DNA from: JACZYA01 sp965247455 | Lineage (GTDB): Bacteria; Acidobacteriota; Terriglobia; Acidiferrales; 2-02-FULL-67-57 | DNA length: 64,000 bases | Direction: 5' to 3' | Assembly (NCBI GenBank): GCA_965247455.1 | Contig: CBDFHE010000010.1 | Span: forward strand, 36,700 to 100,699 | In this document: positions 58,062-64,000 of the stretch, in pieces | Layout of the letters: each line of letters begins with the position of its first letter | Numbering within the stretch: the stretch's first letter is position 1 | Notes under the pieces: generated by a model | Told to the model about the DNA's origin: nothing | The model's input: only the letters and a program-made list of their open reading frames with translations | Database searches by the model: none | Made by a program: the position numbers and the translations under genes

Positions 58062-59375
58062 CTAGGCGGGCCCGCCTGCCTGCGGTAGGCACGCGAGGAA
58101 TTTGCTTTCGTCAGAATCAACTGCCAAGCAGATTCCTCGTCGTCCGCCCCAGGCGGAGGCGGGAGGCGGCGGCGTGGAGGGTGGCGTCGCGCTTGCAGAA
58201 GGCGAAGGCGGGAGGCGGCGGCGTGGAGGGTGGCGTCGCGCTTGCAGAAGGCGAAGCGGACCGTCTTTGGGGTCGTGGTAGAAGCTGGAGCCGGGGACGA
58301 CAGCGATGCCGACCTCTTTCACCAAGTGCTGCGTGAAGGCGAGGTCGTCGGGAAAACCGAAACCGGAAATGTCGGTCATGATGTAGTAGGCCCCGCGCGG
58401 CACGAAGCAGCGGAAGCCGGCTTGACGGAGCGGCGTCAGCAGCAGGTCGCGGCGGGCGCGGTAGCCGGCGGCAAGCTGTTGGTAGTAGCTCGGCGGCAGC
58501 GAGAGTGCGACAGCCCCGGCTTCCTGCATGGGAGCGGGCGCGCCCACGGTGAGGAAGTCGTGCACTTTGCGAATGGCGTTGGTGAGGGGAGCGGCGGCCA
58601 CAGCCCAGCCCACGCGCCAACCGGTGACGCTGTAGGTTTTCGACATAGCGTTGATGGTAACGGTGCGGTCGCGCATGCCGTCGAGGCGCGCGATGGAGAT
58701 GTGCCGGGCGCCGTCGTAGAGGATGTGCTCGTAGATTTCGTCGGTGAGGGCGAGCGCATTGAACTCGACGCACAGGTCGCGGATGAACTCCAGCTCCTGC
58801 TGCGTGAAAACTTTGCCGGTGGGGTTGTGGGGCGTGTTGAGGATGATGGCTTTGGTACGCGGGCTGAAAGCGGCGCGCAATTCAGCTTCGTCGAAATGCC
58901 ACTCCCCTGCCCCGTCAGCGGGCGGGTGGAGCGTGACGAAGCGCGGACGCGCGCCGGAGAGGATGGCGTCAGGGCCGTAGTTTTCGTAGAAAGGCTCAAA
59001 GATGACGATTTCGTCGCCGGCGTTGCAGACCGCCAGCAACGAGGAAATCATCGCCTCGGTCGAGCCGCAACAAACGGTGACGTCGGTTTCGGGATCGACG
59101 TCGATGCCCTGCCAGGCTTTCATCTGCCGGGCGATGGCTTGGCGGAGCGGCTTGGCGCCCCAGGTGATGGCGTACTGGTTGATGTCGGCGTGGATGGCGT
59201 CGGCGGCGGCGCGCTTGATCTCTTCCGGGGCGGGAAAGTCGGGAAAGCCCTGTGCCAGGTTGACCGCACCGTGGAGCATGGCTTGGCGGGTCATCTCGCG
59301 GATGACCGACTCGGTGAAGCGCTCGGCCTTCTCGCTGGTCAGACGTTTTTGTTGCAGTACCTCGCTTCCCATCAC
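58062..59375 (-). CDS. Class I PLP aminotransferase with disrupted C-terminus
   Basis: 437 codons. Fold-type I aminotransferase of the aspartate/kynurenine group: VNLAQGFPDFPAPEEIKRAA, NQYAITWGAKPLRQAIARQM, ILNTPHNPTGKVFTQQEL, TDEIYEHILYDG and the PLP Lys in TINAMSKTYSVTGWRVGWAVAAA. The segment up to AVVPGSSFYHDPKDG is normal. After it, the family's terminal RFAFCKRDATLHAAASRL is out of frame by one base, and a 49-bp tandem duplication (58157-58254) repeats the same DNA. As read, the tail is an Arg/Pro/Ser-rich stretch unrelated to the family. The core and active site are complete, so activity may persist. Confidence 0.8.
   Translation of the reverse strand: MMGSEVLQQKRLTSEKAERFTESVIREMTRQAMLHGAVNLAQGFPDFPAPEEIKRAAADAIHADINQYAITWGAKPLRQAIARQMKAWQGIDVDPETDVTVCCGSTEAMISSLLAVCNAGDEIVIFEPFYENYGPDAILSGARPRFVTLHPPADGAGEWHFDEAELRAAFSPRTKAIILNTPHNPTGKVFTQQELEFIRDLCVEFNALALTDEIYEHILYDGARHISIARLDGMRDRTVTINAMSKTYSVTGWRVGWAVAAAPLTNAIRKVHDFLTVGAPAPMQEAGAVALSLPPSYYQQLAAGYRARRDLLLTPLRQAGFRCFVPRGAYYIMTDISGFGFPDDLAFTQHLVKEVGIAVVPGSSFYHDPKDGPLRLLQARRHPPRRRLPPSPSASATPPSTPPPPASAWGGRRGICLAVDSDESKFLACLPQAGGPA
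58157..58254. repeat. Perfect 49-bp tandem duplication
   Basis: Two identical, adjacent 49-bp copies (58157-58205, 58206-58254) inside the 3' end of the aminotransferase gene. 49 is not a multiple of three, so the duplication alone shifts the frame. Confidence 0.95.
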
Positions 59376-59536
59376 CGGCCCAGCTTAGCACAAGCCAGCT
59401 TGTCCGCAAACGGAGACCTGTGTAGGGTGCGGCTGCTGTGCCCCGGGAGGGAAACAAAGGAGGCAAGAGAAGCAGAGGAGGCAGAGGAAGGACGAACCGC
59501 CGAGGCGCGGAGAACGCAGAGAAGAACTGACTTTGG

Positions 59537-59600
59537 GAACCTCAGGGGCTGAAGCCCCGTTCATCGAACAGCAAAACGCCGTACCTAAAGGCACGACCCA
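59537..59600. repeat. Dispersed repeat family D copy 1
   Basis: Starts gaacctcaggggctgaagcc and ends cctaaaggcacgaccca; shared with 60126-60190, with a different middle of about 25 bases. Confidence 0.75.
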
Positions 59601-59924
59601 CAAGGCGAGCCTTCCCGCAAACTAAGCGGGTGCCCGTACGGGCAAGCTCCGCACCTCTTCCAAACTGTCTTTTGTTGGCAGGGGATCCCGTCGGCAAGCC
59701 TGCCTAAGACAGGCAAGCTCAGGACAAACAGGACAAACAAGCCGCCCCCAGGCCCAGCTTGCGCTGGAAAATCAAAACGGTTTGGTAGGGACGGGCTTCA
59801 GCCCGTCCGTTTCCAGCAGGTCTTTACCTTCCCGGCTTTAGCCGCTGAAGTACTCTTTGAAAGCCGGTGCCCCGTACGGGGGTAAACTCCGCCCCTCTTC
59901 CGGACTAGTTCTTGCAGGCAGCGC

Positions 59925-60031
59925 GCGGTTTTTGCGGAGTTTGCGGTTTCTGCGGTTTTTCGGTTGCACTTTTGGGGACGGAAAACTCCCTCGGAGAAAA
60001 TACAACCGCGAAAACCGCAAAAACCTTAGAC
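59925..60031. repeat. Dispersed repeat family C copy 2
   Basis: Left arm rich in gcggtttttgcgg units, right arm acaaccgcgaaaaccgcaaa (then aaccttagac), which together form a long imperfect inverted repeat. The right arm matches 9048-9077 (family C copy 1) almost exactly. Confidence 0.75.
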
Positions 60032-60125
60032 AGAAGTAGGGCGGGCGTGCTACCCAACAGGTGCCGGGCGGAGCGCTCGGCCCTGCCGACCAGGGGCTGG
60101 CAGGCTGCTATTTGACAATTGTAGC

Positions 60126-60190
60126 GAACCTCAGGGGCTGAAGCCCCTGCTCTTTGCTCAGCCAAGATGTCGTGCCTAAAGGCACGACCC
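60126..60190. repeat. Dispersed repeat family D copy 2
   Basis: Same ends as copy 1 (gaacctcaggggctgaagcc / cctaaaggcacgaccc). Confidence 0.75.
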
Positions 60191-60294
60191 GCCGGTGGGA
60201 GAGCGAACTCCGCCGCTCTTCCGGACTGCATCCCATCCGACGCGCGGCAAGGGCCAGCGGAAACGTGCCTGCAGAGCGCTGGCTGTTGTCGGTT

Positions 60295-62454
60295 TCATTC
60301 TTCGCGGGTGGTCGCTGACAATGACTGGCGCTCGGCGTAGAGGTCGCGGTAGAAGTGGTAGTTGCGCAAAACCTTGTGAACGAACTCGCGCGTCTGGGTG
60401 ACGGGGATGCTCTCGACAAACTCGGCCGGGTCGCGCGGAAATTCCCGCGCCCACCGCGCCACGCGTGTGCCGCCGCCGTTGTAAGCGGCGACGGTTTTTT
60501 CCAGGCTACCGTTGAACCGGCGCAGCAGCCGCGCCAAGTAACGCACGCCCAGCCGGATGTTCAAGTCCGGCTCGGTAATGCGCTCGACCGAAAGGCGGCG
60601 ATTGCGCGCCAGGTAGCGCGCCGTCCGGGGCATCAGTTGCATCAAGCCCAGGGCGCCCGCCGAAGAGATGGCCTGCTTCTCAAAGCGCGACTCCTGGCGA
60701 ATCAGCGCCGTCACCAGATAGGGATCGATGCGCTGGCGGCGGGCTTCGCGGCGGATGGCGTCCCAGTACAGCAAGGGAAACATCAGCTCCCAGGCCTCGC
60801 GCGGAAGTTCCTCCAGGCGGTAGTTCCGGTAGAACGGATGAGCGCGGTGGAGGATTTCCGTGGCGCGCGCGTAGCGTTGCTGGCGGAAGGCGGCACGGGC
60901 GCGCGCCAAGTGCAACTCGGGGTGAGAGGACTGGAGCAAGGCATGGTCGAGCTCGCGGCCGGCGAAGTCGGGAAGCCCCAGACGCTCCAGCACCTCGGCC
61001 TTGGCGGCACGGTGGCGAAGGACCGAGGGCAGCGAACCGGGCGCCTTCTGCAGGGGCCGCCGGGGCAGGTGTTCGGCCCAGGCGGGCAGCGCATCGCCGT
61101 CACCGGCGGGAGCGCCCTGCAAGCGCCGCAGCCACTTGCGGGCCAGCCCGGCCAGGTAGTCGCGCGGCGCGCGTGCCACCAGGGTTTCCAGCAGGTGCCG
61201 CGTCAACGGCTCGTCGTTCACCGCCAGCCGGGCCCGCCAGTAGAGCGCGTGTGAACCGTAGGGCGATTCCGGGAAGCGCTTCAGGTGCTCTTCCATCAAA
61301 CGCGCAGCCCACGGGTGGTCGTCCTCGGTGTAGGCGAGCCAGGCCAGGCGCCAGTGAGCGATTGCGGCCGAAGAGCCGGAGGGAAACGCCGCCAGGAAAT
61401 CACGGTAGTAGTCGCGGGCGCGCTCGGTTTGGCTCTGCACCCAGGCGGTTTTGGCGACCGCCAGCAGCGCTGCTTTGTACTCAGGCGTAGCGGGAAAATA
61501 GGCGGCCAAGTAAGCGAGGTCGGTGTGGGCGCGCTCCCAGCGGCCCACGCGCACATCGCAGCGAGCGCGCAAAGAGCGGAACTCACCTTCCAGCGCCGGC
61601 GGAGCAGCGCCCAGCCGCGCCAACTCCTTGCAGGCCGTCCCAGCACCTCCCAGGTTGTAGAGCGAGAGCGCCGCCCGCAGGCGTGCTTCGTGGCGGGCAG
61701 GTTCGCGGGCGCGCACGCTCAAGTCCACGTAGGCCGAGCGCGCCCCGCGGTAGGCTCCCGCCGCCCAGAGCTTTTCGGCGCGCTCCCGCCGTAACGCTTC
61801 GCCCGGTGTCGGGTACTGAGGACCCAGTTCCGCGCGCAAGCCGCCCAACAGTTCGGTGGCGGGCTCGGCCTCCGGGCTCAGCGGAAACTGATAGTAAATG
61901 CGGTGCAGCGCTTCCACCGCCTCGCGGGCCTGTCCCGCAGCCGTCTGCGCCCGGGCGCGAGCCAGCGAAAGCGCGGGGCGGCTCCAACTGTTCGGAACCC
62001 GCCCCAACCGTTCGAGCGCCTTCTGCGCTTGCCCCGCGCGTACCAGGATGTCACCCGCCAGAACGTGCGCCGGCTCCTGCAGCGCGCTGCCGACAAACGA
62101 GGCGCCATCGAGCGAAGCAAGCCCCTCCTCAAAAGCTCCGGCCTCCATCGCGGCGCGGGCGCGATGGTAGGCGGCGTAGTCCTGCAGCCAGCGGCTTGCG
62201 CGTGCGCGCCCGAACCACGCTCGGGCTTCCTCCCAGCGCTCTTGCCGGAAGTCAGCCATCCCGAGCGCAAAAGCCGCCTGCGCGCTCAACTCGCGGTCGC
62301 GTTGCTGCTCGGCAAACTGCGCCAACTGCTCATACCGGTCGGCGGCCGGCTCGGCGTGCAAGGCCTGCGCCAGCCGCGCCAGCTCCTGCGAACCGTCCTC
62401 CGGCGGCGCTGCTCCCAGCAGTAGCGCGGCCGCCAAAACTACCAGCAGGCCCAC
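60295..62454 (-). CDS. Soluble lytic murein transglycosylase (Slt type)
   Basis: About 719 residues from GTG 62454; the frame is open further upstream but overlaps the next gene, and the start is uncertain. An N-terminal signal (GLLVVLAAALLLGA) leads to a long superhelical TPR-like U domain, then a C-terminal SLT domain with the catalytic Glu in LIRQESRFEKQAISSAGALGLMQLMPRTA and TVAAYNGGGTRVARW. It cleaves peptidoglycan between MurNAc and GlcNAc in the periplasm. It starts 46 nt after the stop of the upstream gene. The size and order match E. coli Slt70. Confidence 0.9.
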   Translation of the reverse strand: MGLLVVLAAALLLGAAPPEDGSQELARLAQALHAEPAADRYEQLAQFAEQQRDRELSAQAAFALGMADFRQERWEEARAWFGRARASRWLQDYAAYHRARAAMEAGAFEEGLASLDGASFVGSALQEPAHVLAGDILVRAGQAQKALERLGRVPNSWSRPALSLARARAQTAAGQAREAVEALHRIYYQFPLSPEAEPATELLGGLRAELGPQYPTPGEALRRERAEKLWAAGAYRGARSAYVDLSVRAREPARHEARLRAALSLYNLGGAGTACKELARLGAAPPALEGEFRSLRARCDVRVGRWERAHTDLAYLAAYFPATPEYKAALLAVAKTAWVQSQTERARDYYRDFLAAFPSGSSAAIAHWRLAWLAYTEDDHPWAARLMEEHLKRFPESPYGSHALYWRARLAVNDEPLTRHLLETLVARAPRDYLAGLARKWLRRLQGAPAGDGDALPAWAEHLPRRPLQKAPGSLPSVLRHRAAKAEVLERLGLPDFAGRELDHALLQSSHPELHLARARAAFRQQRYARATEILHRAHPFYRNYRLEELPREAWELMFPLLYWDAIRREARRQRIDPYLVTALIRQESRFEKQAISSAGALGLMQLMPRTARYLARNRRLSVERITEPDLNIRLGVRYLARLLRRFNGSLEKTVAAYNGGGTRVARWAREFPRDPAEFVESIPVTQTREFVHKVLRNYHFYRDLYAERQSLSATTREE

Positions 62455-62500
62455 GCCGGCGACACCCGTCCCCTTGGAAGCAGACTGAGAACGCGGCGGG

Positions 62501-63358
62501 CTAGCGCTGGAGGGCCGGGGTGTAGGGATAGTTCCCGAGGGCACTGGGGTCTTTCTCCGCAAGCACGTGCACCAGTTCGTCGTAGAGATAATCGGCGTTG
62601 TGCGCAGCGATTTTTTCAAATCGCTTGTCGTAGAGCGCCTTGCTCTTGTCGATCTCCTCCTTGAAACGATCATACAGGTCCTTGTGCTCGCGGCCTTTGA
62701 TCACTTCGTCTTTCTTATACATGAACAATTCCTGCACGGTCACTTTGGCAAAACGCTTGGCTTTCTTGTGCAGCGCCTGGAGATCTTCGGGCAAGGAGTC
62801 AATCGCGACTGCGGCAGCGGGCGCCGCGACCTCTGGCTCGGCCGGCACGGGCTCTTCGACTCTTGCGGCGGGCTCTTCGACTTTGGCGGCAGCCTCCTCA
62901 ACGACCGCAGGGGGCGCTTCCTGAACCACTGCCGGTTCCTTCGGCGGCGCGACCACCTCTTCCGGCGCAGCTTCCTCGACGGCTGCTGCCGGTTCCGCCT
63001 CGACGGCTGGCTCTGCCATCCCCGAAGTTTCTTCCTCCGCCGCAACCTCTTCAACCGGTGAAACCACTCCCGCGCCTGCTGCCGGGGCTGGCGCGCCGCT
63101 CCACTGCGCCGAGGAGCCCACGAAGCGCAGCACCGATTCAATCGAAGCCGCCAGTGCTGAGCCGGCCGCCTGCATCTGCACCAGCGGCGGCAGCAGGCGA
63201 GCGAAGCGGTCCTGGCCGCCGCCGCGGGCCGACTTCAACGCGCGCTCGACCTCTTTATAGGAACCCTGCACTTCCTTCAGTTGCCGCTGGATCGAGCTCA
63301 GCGCCTACGCCAGCGCCTGCTCGACCGCCTGCGGAAGTCCGCTGGACTGTTTGGCCAT
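62501..63358 (-). pseudogene. Ala/Glu/Pro-rich protein with in-frame TAG
   Basis: 285 codons. ATG at 63358 has AAGGAG six bases upstream and begins MAKQSSGLPQAVEQALA, then codon 18 (63305-63307) is TAG, and the frame goes on ALSSIQRQLKEVQGSYKEVERALKSARGGG. Without repair, the first start after the TAG is a GTG at 63271. The middle is a long Val-Glu-Glu-Ala-Pro low-complexity linker; the ends are helical (DLQALHKKAKRFAKVTVQELFMYKKDEVIKGREHKDLYDRFKEEI). The helical C-terminus is not in a family I know. The gene is upstream of, and in the same direction as, the lytic transglycosylase. Confidence 0.65.
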
Positions 63359-63590
63359 TCGCTCTCCTTCGCCGCCTGCGCGCCCAGAATTTCTCAGCAT
63401 TATCGGAGACGCCCTCATGGGGTGTCAAGCGATGCCTGCCCGCGACCGCACCATGGCAGCGCGCACTTCTCTCCCTAGGAAACTATCGGCTGTTTGACGC
63501 GCAACCTTTCGGCACACACCCGCCCTCGTTTAGAGCACGTGGGCCAAACCGGCCTCTTCGCCACTACCTGGGGCGTTTAAGAATAGAATA

Positions 63591-63674
63591 CGGTAGCGCA
63601 GACATTCCTGTCTGCGCAGCGTGGAAGCAGCTAACCCCACCCTAGTAAGGCAGACAAGAATGCCTGCCCCACCA
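63591..63674. repeat. Dispersed repeat family B copy 2
   Basis: cggtagcgcagacattcctg then a middle, then ggcagacaagaatgcctgcc; same outer blocks as 4292-4415. The rest of 63359-63590 shows no gene. Confidence 0.7.
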
Positions 63675-63718
63675 ACTCGGGCAAAAACACCTCTCCTTTG
63701 AGCAGCCCTGCAAGGTTC

Positions 63719-63796
63719 TGGCACCGAGCCCCCAGGCCCTTCAGGGCTCGGTGTGAATTGGGGCCGAGTTCGGAATCGCTCAAATTAGGACACTAC
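63719..63796. repeat. MITE-like element, family A copy 5 (left-truncated)
   Basis: Only the right half: the caccgagcccccagg / gggctcggtgtg hairpin, ggggccgagttcggaatcgctc and right end aaattaggacactac. The left terminal repeat is missing. Confidence 0.8.
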
Positions 63797-63812
63797 ACTT
63801 CGCGGGGTCTTC

Positions 63813-63841
63813 TTGCTAGGACTGCTGCGGAGTGCTACTCT
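63813..63841 (+). promoter_or_regulatory. Candidate ssrA promoter
   Basis: TTGCTA (63813-63818), 17-base spacer, TACTCT (63836-63841), about 49 bases before the expected tmRNA 5' end. Confidence 0.4.
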
Positions 63842-63889
63842 AAAGATAGCTCGCCCGCCCAAGCTCGAAGAACGAAGGCGGGTTTCCGT

Positions 63890-64000
63890 GGGGGCGAAAC
63901 GGTTTCGACGGAAGCAGGAGCTGACAGGAGGCAGGCCGGGCCGCACGTGCCCGCTATCGCGTGCACCAAACAATAACTGCCAACCAAGAATTGGCTCTCG
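63890..64000 (+). ncRNA. ssrA: tmRNA (5' part, cut by the window end)
   Basis: Begins GGGGGCGAAACGGTTTCGAC, the strongly conserved 5' tRNA-like half of transfer-messenger RNA. A short region follows, then a likely resume codon GCC at 63979 with the tag reading A-N-Q-E-L-A-L before the window ends; the conventional ending would be ALAA. It rescues ribosomes stalled on broken mRNA and tags the product for proteolysis. The 3' half is outside this window. Confidence 0.9.

Larger units (their letters stand above)
59376..60294. other. Repeat-rich spacer, ~0.9 kb
   Basis: No gene seen. Contains repeat family D at 59537-59600 and 60126-60190, family C at 59925-60031, and the cctcttccaaactgtctt..ttggcagg block at 59654-59682. 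Short inverted pieces (gggacgggcttcagcccgtcc at about 59789-59809) also occur. Confidence 0.65.

Noticed and set aside
61683..62504. Forward frame over the lytic transglycosylase
   Set aside because: Antisense to the U-domain; rich in Arg/Pro typical of GC-rich shadow frames.

Overview
The window is GC-rich bacterial chromosome. Gene content points to Acidobacteriota, probably a Terriglobia-like lineage from a metagenome. Indicators are large secreted proteins with putative Ig (He_PIG) repeats, a fused homocysteine methyltransferase/MetF, TolB-like repeat proteins, many short palindromic dispersed repeats, and a RibBA with a degenerate cyclohydrolase half. The assignment is inferred from family content only; no 16S rRNA gene is present.

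Layout. 1-4 kb: a broken PilZ gene and two glycosyltransferase genes (one a GT2-GT4 fusion). 4.4-11.7 kb: secreted or lipid-anchored proteins (two He_PIG lipoproteins, a matrixin-like metalloprotease, an unknown secreted protein) separated by repeat-rich spacers. 11.9-21.1 kb: a forward run with metH/metF fusion, wecB, a two-domain oxidoreductase, an NDP-sugar epimerase, a tiny histone-H1-like protein, rmlA, rmlB and a FecR-domain protein, which is a sugar-nucleotide/polysaccharide module. 21-25 kb: MATE exporter, tagatose-bisphosphate aldolase, CMD protein and a 46-residue membrane peptide. An ISNCY-type insertion sequence (25.25-26.63 kb) abuts the groES-groL promoter, which carries a CIRCE operator. 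29-32.5 kb: DUF47-Pit phosphate uptake, ribBA and a small membrane protein. 32.4-43.6 kb (reverse): comEA-like, DUF2520, uvrB, then TPR-TPR-rnc-lepB-AsmA-unknown. 44-50 kb: an AT-rich patch with an SRPBCC gene, tRNA-Ala(GGC), a TGS GTPase, psuG, a zinc-ribbon protein and ispH. 50-56.6 kb: BNR-repeat protein, FdhF/YdeP oxidoreductase, pseudokinase, TrbI-like protein and dicarboxylate symporter. 56.8-64 kb: an IS1380 relic, an aminotransferase damaged by a 49-bp tandem duplication, a lytic transglycosylase, a coiled/alanine-rich protein and the 5' part of tmRNA (ssrA).

Two window-wide themes stand out. First, many otherwise recognisable genes carry a single-base frameshift (PilZ, two-domain oxidoreductase, MATE, SRPBCC, FdhF/YdeP, TrbI-like, aminotransferase) or one in-frame stop (epimerase TGA, CMD TAG, alanine-rich protein TAG). 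This is either low-coverage consensus error or real gene decay; the reads would decide. Second, several families of short non-coding palindromic repeats recur. The clearest is a roughly 130-bp MITE-like element with terminal inverted repeats TAGTGTCYTAATTT, present in five copies.
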